64,000 bases of DNA, taken from positions 326-64,325 of the forward strand of contig NZ_VAWA01000010.1 of the NCBI RefSeq assembly GCF_005771565.1. The letters are read 5' to 3'. Made by a program: the position numbers and the translations under genes. Numbering within the stretch: the stretch's first letter is position 1; every line of letters starts with the position of its first letter. Origin of the DNA: Nesterenkonia sphaerica. GTDB taxonomy: Bacteria; Actinomycetota; Actinomycetes; Actinomycetales; Micrococcaceae. Below are positions 43,880 to 53,056 of this stretch, one piece after another. Below the pieces are notes generated by a model. That model was not told the DNA's origin. It did not search any database and was given only the letters and a program-made list of their open reading frames with translations.

Positions 43880-45088
43880 TCAGCGGCCGGTGTTCTTCGG
43901 CGCAAGAAACGTGGCAATCAGACGTGCGGTGAGATTCAGGCCCATCACGATGATGATCAGCACCAGAGCCGCTGCCCACGCCCGCTGGTGGGACGGGTCG
44001 GAGAAATTGGGCGACGTCGGGTTCTGAAACTGCCGGAAGATAAACACCGGCAGCGCTGTCATCCAACCCTGGAACATGTTCCAGTTGTTGCTGACGATGA
44101 ACCCTGCGGTCACCAGGATGGGCGCGGTCTCACCGATGACTCGAGCAATGGCCAGAGTGACCCCGGCAGCAATCCCGGAGATTGCGGTGGGAATCACGAC
44201 CTTCAGGATCGTCCGCCACTTCCGCACACCCAGTGCATAGGAAGCTTCGCGGAGCTCATTGGGCACCACTCTCAGCATCTCTTCGGTGGTGCGAACGACC
44301 ACCGGGATCATTAGCACCGACAACGCAATCGCGGCTGTAATTCCCATGGTGGAGCGCGTCGGCAGCCCCAGACCCAGGCTGTTTCCGACCCCGAGGAACC
44401 ACCCCACCGCTGCCGCTCCGAACAGACCGGCAACAATGGAGGGAATCCCGGTCATCACATCTACAAAGAACGTGATGGCCCGCGCCAGCGGCCCTCCACG
44501 GGCGTATTCGACCAGGTAGATCGAGGTCATCAGGCCGATCGGCACGGAGATGAAGGTGGCGCTGAGGGTGATCAGCAGCGAACCCACCAATGCGTGCCGG
44601 ATCCCACCCAGGACCGGCTCACCCTCTTCCTGGCTTCTGCGGTCAATGGTGCCGTCGATGCCCCGCATATCTGAGGCGAGGAAACCAGGTTCAAGCAGGC
44701 CGGGGATGCCGATCGAGGTGACCGACCAGATCACCGAGACCAGCGGCAGCAGTGCGATGATGAAAGCCAGGTACACCAGGTGCTTCCACAGCGTGTCTGT
44801 GGCCTTGCGCCTGCTCACCTTCGCCCGGGTGACTCCGTAGCTGATGATCACGTAGAGCACTGCCGTGAGGATGAACCAGATCGCCATATTGAAGGTCATC
44901 AGCGCGCTCAGAGCCGCCCCGAGCACTGCCGAGACCGCCAAGATCACCAGGCTGACCCACCAGGGCATGTGACGCTGCGTCAGCGACCTGGGCCGGGGGG
45001 TGCTGGCCGGGGCCGGGGCATGCTGGTTCGCGGGACCGGCAGGTCCCTGCACGGAGGTAGGCATCGGTTGCTGCTGTGTCTGAGTCAT
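43880..45088 (-). CDS. pstA: Phosphate ABC transporter permease PstA
   Basis: A 402-residue permease with the PstA/BPD_transp_1 fold: GIRHALVGSLLITLSATFISVPIGLMTSIYLVEYA, TGIPSIVAGLF and the EAA-type loop YALGVRKWRTILKVVIPTAISGIAAGVTLAIARVIGETAP. It is longer than usual because of an N-terminal extension with an extra hydrophobic segment and a proline-rich start. Start and pstC stop overlap by one base (TGATG). Confidence 0.92.
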   Translation of the reverse strand: MTQTQQQPMPTSVQGPAGPANQHAPAPASTPRPRSLTQRHMPWWVSLVILAVSAVLGAALSALMTFNMAIWFILTAVLYVIISYGVTRAKVSRRKATDTLWKHLVYLAFIIALLPLVSVIWSVTSIGIPGLLEPGFLASDMRGIDGTIDRRSQEEGEPVLGGIRHALVGSLLITLSATFISVPIGLMTSIYLVEYARGGPLARAITFFVDVMTGIPSIVAGLFGAAAVGWFLGVGNSLGLGLPTRSTMGITAAIALSVLMIPVVVRTTEEMLRVVPNELREASYALGVRKWRTILKVVIPTAISGIAAGVTLAIARVIGETAPILVTAGFIVSNNWNMFQGWMTALPVFIFRQFQNPTSPNFSDPSHQRAWAAALVLIIIVMGLNLTARLIATFLAPKNTGR

Positions 45089-46047
45089 CAGTTCGCTCCG
45101 GAGAATTCTTTGTGGCGGCTGACAATCCAGCGTGCGGTCATGTTGACGATCAGCGTGATGATGAACAGGACCAGCCCGATGGCGATCAGCTGAGCCTGGC
45201 GCTCCGATCCGGGCGGCGCCTCAGGGAAGCCCAGGGCTATCTCCGCGGGTATGGTGCTGTTTCCTGCAGAGATCAGCGAGGCGGTCAGGAGGCCCGGGGA
45301 CAGGACCAGCGCGACCGCCATGGTCTCCCCCAGCGCACGACCCAGACCGAGCATGACCCCGGAGATGATGCCGGCTCGGGCGAAGGGGAAGACCGCCATG
45401 GTGATCATCTCCCAGCGTGTCGCCCCGAGCGCCAAGGCCGCCTCCTCATGAAGCTTGGGCGTCTGGATGAAGATCTCCCGGCAGACCGAGGTGATGATCG
45501 GCAGGATCATCACCGCCAGCACCACACCCGCAGTGAAAATAGTCCTGCCCGTCTGCGAGGGGCTGCCAGCAAAGAGCGGAATGAAGCTCAGGTGCTGGTG
45601 TAGCCATCCGTACAAAGGCACCAACGTGGGGCCGAGGAAGCTCATCCCCCAGGCGCCGTAGACCACCGACGGGATCGCCGCGAGCAGGTCGATGACGTAC
45701 CCGATGGACTTGCTCAGCCGGGGCGGGGCGAAGTGGGAAATGTAGAGGGCCACGCCCACAGCCACTGGTGTCGCCAGCAGCAGCGCGATCAGTGAGGCGA
45801 TCAAAGTCCCGATCACCAGCGGATACGCATACTGCAGGAACTGGCGGATGATCAGGCCCTCTTCCTCCCGATACACCGCTCCGACGGAGTTGAAGCTGAG
45901 GAACACCGCGACGAACACCAGGGTGGCCAGAATTGCCACCCCAGCCAGCAGAGCGAGCCCCGAGAACACCTTGTCACCCATGACTCCCCCGGAGTCAGAG
46001 GTGACAAGCGTGTTGCGGGCGCTGGGCGACTGAGCTCGCGTGGTCAC
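45088..46047 (-). CDS. pstC: Phosphate ABC transporter permease PstC
   Basis: A 319-residue permease with PstC features: YAYPLVIGTLIASLIALLLATPVAVGVALYISHF, DLLAAIPSVVYGAWG and ALGATRWEMITMAVFPFARAGIISGVMLGLGRALGETMAVALV. GTG start at 46047 overlapping the pstS stop (GTGA). It forms the membrane channel with PstA. Confidence 0.93.
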   Translation of the reverse strand: MTTRAQSPSARNTLVTSDSGGVMGDKVFSGLALLAGVAILATLVFVAVFLSFNSVGAVYREEEGLIIRQFLQYAYPLVIGTLIASLIALLLATPVAVGVALYISHFAPPRLSKSIGYVIDLLAAIPSVVYGAWGMSFLGPTLVPLYGWLHQHLSFIPLFAGSPSQTGRTIFTAGVVLAVMILPIITSVCREIFIQTPKLHEEAALALGATRWEMITMAVFPFARAGIISGVMLGLGRALGETMAVALVLSPGLLTASLISAGNSTIPAEIALGFPEAPPGSERQAQLIAIGLVLFIITLIVNMTARWIVSRHKEFSGAN

Positions 46048-47171
46048 TGTGCGCTGATCTGCGAAATCGCATCCATGGCAGTGCTGCGCAGATCCTCCGA
46101 CATCGGGGCATTGCCAGCTGCAGCCTCGGCTGTCTGCTGGCCCTCCTCGGAGACGAGGTACTCCGCAAAGGCGACCGCCAGATCAGCTGTCTGCTGGTCT
46201 GGGTACTCATTGCAGAAGATGTTGTACGCGGCCAGGACTATCGGGTAGGCGCCTGCTTCCTCGGTGTCGCGGTCCAGCTCCACTGCCATGTTGTTCGGCG
46301 CCTGGCCCTCGACCGGTGTGGAGGAGGCGACCGCCTGCGAGGCCGCCTCTGCGTTGTGCTCGACGTAGTCCTCGCCGACCAAGACCGCAACAGAGTTCAA
46401 TCCGCCGATCTGTGAAGCGTCCGCGTAGGTGATGGCACCGTCGGTCTGTGAAGTGAGATCCACTACGCCCGAGTTCTGCTGAGCGGACTCCGCCGAAATC
46501 TCTGAGGGCCAGGCGTCACTGGCCTCCCACTCCCAGGTGCTGGCGGCCGCTTCCAAGTACTCAGTGAAGTTGTCCGTGGTGCCGGAATCATCGGCGCGGT
46601 GGACCACGGTGATGGGTGTGTCCGGCAGGTCCACATCCTCATTGTGCTCGGCGATGGCGTCGTCGTCCCAGGACGTGACCTCCCCGGAGAAGATGCTCGC
46701 GATAGTGTCGGCGTCGAGATTGAGGGTCTCGTCGATGCCTTCAACATTGAATGCCACAGCGATCGGCGAAATGTAGGCGGGGATGTGGAACGCGCCATCG
46801 GGACCGCAGATTTCCTTCGACTGCTCCCACTCTTCGTCTTCCATGGCTGAGTCGGAGCCAGCCCAGTCATACTCACCGCCGAGGAATCCGTCCCTCCCGG
46901 CTCCCGATCCGACCGAGGCGTAATTCACCTGCGCCTCGGGTGCCACTGAGGTGAACCCATTTGTCCAGGCGGTCATGGCAGCCTCCTGCGAGGAAGCGCC
47001 CCCGCCGACAAGAGTGCCTTGGACCTCGCTGGTCTCACCGCCGCCGTTCTCCCCGTTTCCGTTCTCATCGCCGTTTTCGGCCACCGGGTTGTTGGCCTCA
47101 CCGCAGGCCACGAGCACGAATGATGCGAGGGACAGGAGGGCCGCCGTGCGGCCGAAACTTGCTGCGTTCAC
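46044..47171 (-). CDS. pstS: Phosphate-binding lipoprotein PstS
   Basis: A 375-residue lipoprotein. Signal peptide with lipobox FVLVAC, then a N/G/E-rich linker and the PstS domain: GTLVGGGASSQEAAMTAW and YASVGSGAGRDGFLGGEYDWAGSDSAM, which contact phosphate, later VHRADDSGTTDNFTEYL. GTG at 47171 is preferred over the upstream start because GAGAGG lies before it and the signal begins there. The PHO box about 155 bp upstream marks it as PhoP-regulated. Confidence 0.93.
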   Translation of the reverse strand: MNAASFGRTAALLSLASFVLVACGEANNPVAENGDENGNGENGGGETSEVQGTLVGGGASSQEAAMTAWTNGFTSVAPEAQVNYASVGSGAGRDGFLGGEYDWAGSDSAMEDEEWEQSKEICGPDGAFHIPAYISPIAVAFNVEGIDETLNLDADTIASIFSGEVTSWDDDAIAEHNEDVDLPDTPITVVHRADDSGTTDNFTEYLEAAASTWEWEASDAWPSEISAESAQQNSGVVDLTSQTDGAITYADASQIGGLNSVAVLVGEDYVEHNAEAASQAVASSTPVEGQAPNNMAVELDRDTEEAGAYPIVLAAYNIFCNEYPDQQTADLAVAFAEYLVSEEGQQTAEAAAGNAPMSEDLRSTAMDAISQISAQ

Positions 47172-47327
47172 GTTTGTGCCTCTCTGAGGATTGAGCGTTG
47201 GCGTCTGCGCGCAGCCGCCAAGTTCCATAGGGTTGTGGCATTTACCGGCAAGTGCTCCTGACCTCAGGCGCGCTTGCTCAGCCGGATGCCACGCTAAGAA
47301 CCTCAGGTGACCAGAAGTTGCTGCCGG

Positions 47328-47345
47328 GGTGAACTCAGAGTGAAC
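47328..47345 (-). promoter_or_regulatory. PHO box upstream of pstSCAB
   Basis: On the minus strand GTTCACT (47345-47339) and GTTCACC (47334-47328) are direct repeats exactly 11 bp apart. This is the structure of actinobacterial PhoP binding sites (11-bp units with GTTCACC). It sits upstream of pstS and next to the end of the acetyltransferase gene. Confidence 0.75.
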
Positions 47346-47348
47346 AGC

Positions 47349-47900
47349 TCAGGACGACTCGGTATCCAGATCCAGGATCATGCGTGTATTGCCCAAAGTG
47401 TTGGGCTTCACCCGGGCGAGGTCGAGGAACTCCGCGACACCCTCGTCCGGCGAGCGCAGCAGCTCGACGTACACCTCAGGGTCCACCGGGGCCTGGTCCG
47501 CCATGATGCGAAAGTTCTGCCGGAGAAAGAACTCCACCTCAAACGTCAGACAGAAGACACGGGACACCCCCAGGTCAGTGGCACGGGCCAGCAGCTGGTG
47601 CAGCAGCCCGGATCCGACGCCGTGGCCTCGCCAGGAGTCCAGGGTCGCCAGCGTGCGGACCTCAGCGAGGTCCTCCCACATCACGTGCAGCGCGCCGAAC
47701 CCTATGAGGTGGCCGTGGGAGTCCTCCGCCACCAGAAATTCCTGGATGGACTCGTAGTACGTCACCCGCTCCTTGGGTACCAGCACCCGCTTCTCCACCA
47801 GTGGCTGCGCCATCTCCACGATGCGCGCCACATCGGAGGTCCGCGCCGGTCTGATCTGGAACTGGGCTTCTGCGGAGCTGGTGCTGGGGTTGTGGCTCAT
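47349..47900 (-). CDS. Amino-acid N-acetyltransferase (GNAT)
   Basis: A 183-residue single-domain acetyltransferase: FQIRPARTSDVARIVEMAQPLVEKRVLVPKERVTYYESIQEFLVAED, with the acetyl-CoA loop TLDSWRGHGVGSGLLHQLLARATDLGVSRVFCLTFEVEFF. This layout is that of actinobacterial ArgA-type glutamate N-acetyltransferases (as in Mycobacterium Rv2747), a role in arginine biosynthesis being likely. The ATG at 47900 overlaps the preceding stop (ATGA). Confidence 0.8.
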   Translation of the reverse strand: MSHNPSTSSAEAQFQIRPARTSDVARIVEMAQPLVEKRVLVPKERVTYYESIQEFLVAEDSHGHLIGFGALHVMWEDLAEVRTLATLDSWRGHGVGSGLLHQLLARATDLGVSRVFCLTFEVEFFLRQNFRIMADQAPVDPEVYVELLRSPDEGVAEFLDLARVKPNTLGNTRMILDLDTESS

Positions 47901-48562
47901 TCCGATCTCCCGCTCATCTGAAAAGTATGTGGCTCGCTGGTGATCCCGGAGACCGCCACCGTGAGCTGATATTCCGCAGTGGCCAGATCCGCCGGTTCGG
48001 AGCAGTCCACCGAGGAGTCGGAGCGTGGCCACAGCATATTGGCACGTTCGGCCTGGCCCGGCTCAAGCTCCATCTCCAGGGACTCCCCGCGAAGGTCGCA
48101 TTGCGCGGTGGTGAAGATTTCCCGGCCGCCGGTAGAGACCCGGTATTCCTGTTCTTCAGTGCCCACATCCAGCGTGCACTCTGAGGTGCCGACGTGCTCG
48201 ATCTCCATCATCAGCAGCGGTGCGGTGCTGGCGTCGTAGGACTCATGGCTGGTCCGAGCCCGCACTTCGATGTCCTCAGCGGTGCAGACGCCCTCCTCCA
48301 CCGTCTCCTCCTCTTCGGGTTCCTGCTCTGCGGCCTCAGTCTCCTGGTCCTGGGTCGGTTCCGGGGTGGCAGCGGCGTCGTCGTTCTGGTTCTCCGTCCC
48401 GTTCAGGGGGCTGGCACCGGGCTGGTCGGATTCCTCGGTCAGTGCATCGAAGAGCAGGCGTGCGCCCCACACCGCCAGGGCCAGGGCGAGGACCGCCAGC
48501 AGCGCCGCAGCCAGCCGCCGGCGGCGATACACGGCGGGGGAAGGACGACGGCGCTGAGTCAT
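47897..48562 (-). CDS. Secreted or membrane-anchored acidic protein, hypothetical
   Basis: A 221-residue protein: arginine-rich N terminus, one helix (LAAALLAVLALALAVWGARLLF), a long D/E/Q/P linker (residues 43-90) and a beta-sandwich-like extracellular domain with four cysteines (GVCTAEDIEVRARTSHESYDASTAP, TSECTLDVGTEEQEYRVSTGGREIF). It resembles DUF4232-like extracellular domains in length and spacing, without certainty. Coupled to the acetyltransferase gene. Confidence 0.65.
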   Translation of the reverse strand: MTQRRRPSPAVYRRRRLAAALLAVLALALAVWGARLLFDALTEESDQPGASPLNGTENQNDDAAATPEPTQDQETEAAEQEPEEEETVEEGVCTAEDIEVRARTSHESYDASTAPLLMMEIEHVGTSECTLDVGTEEQEYRVSTGGREIFTTAQCDLRGESLEMELEPGQAERANMLWPRSDSSVDCSEPADLATAEYQLTVAVSGITSEPHTFQMSGRSE

Positions 48563-48614
48563 AGTCCTCTAGGGTAACGAGGGCGGCCCTCAGTTCAGCG
48601 CACCGGCGCGGACT

Positions 48615-49853
48615 CTAGAGGGCGAGCCAGCCCAACACCCCGGCGACGAGCACCACAGCCCAGGCGGGGGCTTTCCAACTGTTCAGCGCGGTGAATGCTC
48701 CGATGGCCAGCAGCAGCGCACCGAGGCCGACGTCGAGCACTCCTGCGGTGAAAACTGGGTCGTAGAGCGCCGCAGCGAGGATACCGACCACTCCGGCGTT
48801 GACCCCCATCAGGGCACGCCGGACCTGGGTGTGGCTGCGCAGGGCCTCCCAGAACGGCAGCGCTCCGAGCACCAGCAGCGCTGCGGGCAGGAAGATCGCC
48901 GCGATGGCGATCACCGCTCCCGGAATGCCGCCGGGCCCCTCAAGTGTGGACGCACCCAGGAACCCGGCGAAGGTGAACAGCGGACCGGGAACTGCCTGGG
49001 CCGCACCATAGCCGGCCAAGAAGGTGTCAGCCTCCACCAGGCCGGTGGTGACCGTCTCGGCCTGCAGCAGCGGAAGCACCACATGGCCTCCGCCGAAGAC
49101 CAGTGACCCGGCGCGGTAGAAGAGATCCACCAGTGCTGCGTAGGCGTTGCCGGTCAGCCCCACCAGCAGGGGAAGCCCGGCCAGCAGAAGGGCGAAGAGT
49201 CCCAGACATCCGGCTGCGAGCCGCTTAGAGACCCGGACTCTGAACTCATCACCCTCGGTAAAGGTCTCCGCCGCAGGTTTCAGCCACACCAGTCCGATGA
49301 GCCCTGCCACGGCGATGGCCGCCACCAGGATGAAGGGTGTGGGAAGCAGCAGCACGATGATCATGGTCAACGCGGCGATCGTCGCCCGCGGCGCATCCGG
49401 AGTCAGCGTCCGGGACATTCCGAGGACTGCGTGGGCGACGACGGCCACTGCCGCGGCTTTCAGCCCGTGGACCCATCCCGCTTCAGAGAGGTCTCCAGCA
49501 CCGGCCACGCCATAGGCGAAGGCCACCAGCAGAATGACCGAAGGCATGGTGAAGGCGAACCACGCCGCACACATTCCCCAGAGCCCGGCGCGCTGCAGGC
49601 CCAGGGCCATGCCTACTTGGCTGGATGCTGGCCCCGGCAGGAATTGGCACAGCGCCACGAGATCTGCATAGGCACGCTCACTGACCCAGCGGCGACGTTC
49701 TACCAGCGCTTCACGAAAGTAGGCCAGGTGCGCCACGGGCCCGCCGAAACTGGTCAGCCCGAGTCGGAGGAAGACGAGAAAAACCTCGGTCACTGTGCCC
49801 GGGGGCGCGTTCCGCGGGGCAGGCTCGGGCGGGGAGGAACTCACACCCGTCAT
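48615..49853 (-). CDS. chrA: Chromate transporter ChrA
   Basis: A 412-residue membrane protein with two homologous halves, the long-chain ChrA type. The first half has FGGPVAHLAYFREALVERRRWVSERAYADLVALCQFLPGPASSQ; the second half FGGGHVVLPLLQAETVTTGLVEADTFLAGYGAAQAVPGPLFTFA. These motifs define the CHR family, which exports chromate or related oxyanions. Start near 49853; an ATG start is present. No regulator is adjacent. Confidence 0.9.
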   Translation of the reverse strand: MTGVSSSPPEPAPRNAPPGTVTEVFLVFLRLGLTSFGGPVAHLAYFREALVERRRWVSERAYADLVALCQFLPGPASSQVGMALGLQRAGLWGMCAAWFAFTMPSVILLVAFAYGVAGAGDLSEAGWVHGLKAAAVAVVAHAVLGMSRTLTPDAPRATIAALTMIIVLLLPTPFILVAAIAVAGLIGLVWLKPAAETFTEGDEFRVRVSKRLAAGCLGLFALLLAGLPLLVGLTGNAYAALVDLFYRAGSLVFGGGHVVLPLLQAETVTTGLVEADTFLAGYGAAQAVPGPLFTFAGFLGASTLEGPGGIPGAVIAIAAIFLPAALLVLGALPFWEALRSHTQVRRALMGVNAGVVGILAAALYDPVFTAGVLDVGLGALLLAIGAFTALNSWKAPAWAVVLVAGVLGWLAL

Positions 49854-49897
49854 CCTGTGCGGTTATCGGACCGCGGTCAACTGCCGCGGCGGACCGG

Positions 49898-50992
49898 TCA
49901 GCGGGGGCGGAACTGCGAGGTGACGGGGCAGTCCATGGGGTCGGCGTAACCGAGTCCGACTCGGTTGAGGTAGCGGATGACAATCCCCCACGATTCGATG
50001 AGACCGGTTTCGGTGTAGGTGATGCCGCGCTCTGCGCAGAACTGCCGGACCAGCGGCTGGACCTTGCGCAGATTGGGACTGGCCATGCGGGGAAAGAGGT
50101 GGTGCTCGATCTGGTAGTTCAGCCCGCCCATGGCGGCGTTCATCACCCGACCGCCGCGGATATTGCGGGAGGTCAGGATCTGACGTTGCATGAAGTCCAC
50201 TTTGGCGTCCTTGGGGATCAGCGGCATGCCTTTGTGGTTTGGGGCGAAGGTGGCGCCCATGTAGACGCCGAACACTGCGACCTGCACGGCAATGAACACG
50301 GCACCGAGGACTGGGCCGAGCAGCAGGATGATCAGTGCGGGGTAACCGATGAGTCGAACCGCGAGGAAGGCACCTTCGGTCTTCCGGTGCTTGACCTTCT
50401 CGGAGGTCAGGACAACATGCACCGCATGGTAGTGGAGCACAAAGCCGAAGAACATGAGGATGGGGAAGAAGAACCAACCCTGCCGTTTGACGAACCATCC
50501 AGCCAGCCCGGTGCGGCCCTCGGCGTCCTCCGGGACAAAGGCGAGTGTGCCTGGAGAGATGTCGCCGTCTTTGCCGATGACATTGGGGTGGGCGTGGTGG
50601 GTTCCGTGTTTTTTCGCCCACCAGGCGTAGGACATGCCCACCACGAGATTGCCGACTATCCGGGAGAGCCGGTCATTGCGCCGACCGCTGTTGAAAACCT
50701 GTTGATGGGCGGCGTCGTGGGCCAGGAAGGCCACTTGCGTGAAGAGAATACCGAAGAGCGCCGCCACGGCAAGCTGCCACCAGGAGTCGCCCACGGCCAC
50801 CAGCAATGCCCCAGCACCGATGAAGCTCAGAGCCAGCACAATGACCCGGCCGATATAGCTCTCAGCACTGCGGTCCATCAACCCTGCCTCCTTGACCCGC
50901 TGGGCGAGTTCAAAGAAGTCGTTGGTCTGCCGGTTCCTGACCGGCCTGCGCTCAGACCTGATCGCCGGTGCAGTGTCCTGGGTGATCGTCAT
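49898..50992 (-). CDS. Membrane fatty-acid desaturase
   Basis: A 364-residue membrane enzyme with the three histidine boxes: HDAAHQQ, KKHGTHHAHPN and QIEHHLFP, which bind the diiron centre. Hydrophobic segments lie between boxes. The ATG at 50992 starts the aligned region; an upstream frame adds 36 arginine-rich residues. The adjacent kinase/regulator pair resembles DesK/DesR, which controls membrane fluidity, so it probably introduces a double bond into membrane acyl chains at low temperature. Confidence 0.9.
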   Translation of the reverse strand: MTITQDTAPAIRSERRPVRNRQTNDFFELAQRVKEAGLMDRSAESYIGRVIVLALSFIGAGALLVAVGDSWWQLAVAALFGILFTQVAFLAHDAAHQQVFNSGRRNDRLSRIVGNLVVGMSYAWWAKKHGTHHAHPNVIGKDGDISPGTLAFVPEDAEGRTGLAGWFVKRQGWFFFPILMFFGFVLHYHAVHVVLTSEKVKHRKTEGAFLAVRLIGYPALIILLLGPVLGAVFIAVQVAVFGVYMGATFAPNHKGMPLIPKDAKVDFMQRQILTSRNIRGGRVMNAAMGGLNYQIEHHLFPRMASPNLRKVQPLVRQFCAERGITYTETGLIESWGIVIRYLNRVGLGYADPMDCPVTSQFRPR

Positions 50993-51060
50993 TATCGGGT
51001 GGAATCCCTTCCTCACACGGCCGTGGCGAACTGGTGACCGTCCGCTCTTGCTTTCACGGT

Positions 51061-51088
51061 ACGTCACCGGAGCCTGTGGCACGTCACC
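51061..51088. promoter_or_regulatory. ACGTCACC direct repeats upstream of the desaturase
   Basis: ACGTCACC at 51061-51068 and 51081-51088 are direct repeats 20 bp apart (two helical turns), about 70-95 bp before the desaturase start. Spacing and position suit a dimeric response-regulator site. Which regulator binds is inferred from gene neighbourhood. Confidence 0.45.
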
Positions 51089-51123
51089 CGGTGGAGCCAA
51101 TCTGACCCCCTACCGGGGTACTG

Positions 51124-52989
51124 TCACAGCGGCAAGTGCGCCCGGAGGGCGAATCCCCCCGCGGCAGTATGCTCCGTGGTCACACTCCCGCCGACGGCAG
51201 AAGCCCGTTCCCGAATACCGCTCAACCCCAACCCCGCCCCAGGAGCAGGATCCACCACCCCATCGGGCGAAGGACCATTCACCACCGCAATGCGCAGGCT
51301 CCTCACCTGGTGGTGAACCTCGGCAGTGACATCTACGTCGACGGTGGCGGAGGGGGCGTGTCGCAGCGCATTGCTCAGCGCTTCCTGAACTATCCGGTAG
51401 GCGGCCAGTCCCGTCGCCGCAGGCGCGTGGACATCCTCACCCAGATTCAGGCCGCTATAGGTAATCGTGGTCCCAGAGGCGCGGGTGGATTCGATGAGCC
51501 GGTCGATGTCATCCAATCCCGGCTCCGGGGCGGTGGGGACGTCGTCGTCGCCGCGGAGGATGCTCAGCAGCATGCGCATTTCACTCAGCGCCTGCCGGGA
51601 GGATTCCGCGATGTCATCGAACTCACGCAGTGCGGCGGCGCTCATCCCCGGGATGCGGTACTGCGCAGTCGCCGCCTGCACGCTGATCACAGACATGGAG
51701 TGTGCGACGACGTCGTGGAGCTCACGGGCAATCCGGTTACGCTCCTGGAGCTCCTTGCGCCGACGGTCCTGCTGCGCGCTGGTGCGTTGCGCTTCCTCCA
51801 ACCGCCCCGCGTTGAGTATCCAGATCCGAACCAGGATCCCGATCACGACGACGCCGGCCGTCAAGGAGGCGTAGACCACACTATTGGCCATGGCCCCGGC
51901 GGGCACTTCGGAGACGCTGACCAGGGCCACGAGCGTCAGCACAACCCCGGCACACCAGGCTGAGACTGCGTGGTACCAGGGCCGCGCCAGAGCTGCGACC
52001 ATCAGAACCGCAGACTGCGTGATCATCGCGGTGACCGGCCACGGCCAGGGCGCGGGGGAAGAGCTGACGGTAGCGATCATGATGCCCCCGGCCGCGCCCA
52101 CTGACAGCGCAAGGCCTGTCCAGGGGCGGGTGAGCGTGAGCACCGCGGCCCCGCAGTGCACCAGCACCAGCAGCAGCGCGAGGACCACATTGACCGAATG
52201 CACCGCGACGGTGACCGGCCAGGCGACCGAAAACAGCACCAGGGCCGCAAACCCGGTGCCGATCCAGGACCAGGCAGCACAGCTGAAGGAAGCGGTCCGA
52301 TACCTGGTATCTGGGCGGGACCCCCCGGCGTGCGCACGTTCTCCTGAAGTCAGCAGCGCCGTGCTCAACGAAGCGTCTGCAGCCGCCAGCGCGTGGATCA
52401 CCGCCGGCAGGGTCGCTATGAACGCCAGGCCCAGCAGAAAAAGCACTCCCGCGTCCAAGACGTACTGCCCAATGGCTGACAGCGGCACCAACACCGGGTT
52501 GATCAAGCCGAGCAGCTGGATCAGCACACCCGGGGTCGGCAGGAACAGCGACCAGAAGAAGTAGGTCACCGCCGCCGGCCCGGCGAGCGACCACAGCACC
52601 GCCACGGTGAAGGTCACCGCCCGCAGCGCAATCGTAATGAACGTCTCAAAGACGAGGTCCAACCACCGCCGCGGGTCCGCTAAGACTCGGAGTCTCCCCC
52701 ACACCCCCGTGCCCAGGGGCTGGTAGACGACCGCCGGGGCAGTGGCTCCCCAAATGCGCAGTCGGGTCCGGTCCAGTTCCGCGAAGCCTGAGGCCACCAC
52801 CAGAGTCAGTGGCATAAGCAGCGCCCCGACCCAGATGATGGCCGTCACCGCCGAAACCACCGTCATCACCAGCAACAGGCTGAAGCTGAACACCGCGATC
52901 GGAAAGCCCGGCACCACGTAGGTGTAGTCACGTGCCAACCGGGAGGCGATCCCTCGCGTGTGCTCAGCGTGCAGCCATGGGGAGGTCAT
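51124..52989 (-). CDS. DesK-like sensor histidine kinase
   Basis: A 621-residue kinase with about ten hydrophobic helices in the N-terminal half, the HisKA_3 dimerisation block ERNRIARELHDVVAHSMSVISVQAATAQYR (phospho-accepting His) and a HATPase domain (VQEALSNALRHAPSATVDVDV, GLGLSGIRERASAVGGSVTTE). The ATG at 52989 is preferred over the TTG at 52998. It is divergent from the response regulator and upstream of the desaturase on the same strand, a membrane-fluidity sensing arrangement. Confidence 0.85.
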   Translation of the reverse strand: MTSPWLHAEHTRGIASRLARDYTYVVPGFPIAVFSFSLLLVMTVVSAVTAIIWVGALLMPLTLVVASGFAELDRTRLRIWGATAPAVVYQPLGTGVWGRLRVLADPRRWLDLVFETFITIALRAVTFTVAVLWSLAGPAAVTYFFWSLFLPTPGVLIQLLGLINPVLVPLSAIGQYVLDAGVLFLLGLAFIATLPAVIHALAAADASLSTALLTSGERAHAGGSRPDTRYRTASFSCAAWSWIGTGFAALVLFSVAWPVTVAVHSVNVVLALLLVLVHCGAAVLTLTRPWTGLALSVGAAGGIMIATVSSSPAPWPWPVTAMITQSAVLMVAALARPWYHAVSAWCAGVVLTLVALVSVSEVPAGAMANSVVYASLTAGVVVIGILVRIWILNAGRLEEAQRTSAQQDRRRKELQERNRIARELHDVVAHSMSVISVQAATAQYRIPGMSAAALREFDDIAESSRQALSEMRMLLSILRGDDDVPTAPEPGLDDIDRLIESTRASGTTITYSGLNLGEDVHAPAATGLAAYRIVQEALSNALRHAPSATVDVDVTAEVHHQVRSLRIAVVNGPSPDGVVDPAPGAGLGLSGIRERASAVGGSVTTEHTAAGGFALRAHLPL

Positions 52990-53056
52990 AGAGTACAACA
53001 GTACGTAACCGCTGCAGGCTCCCGCGCCCTGCGGCGGCCTGCTGTACCGTGAACCC

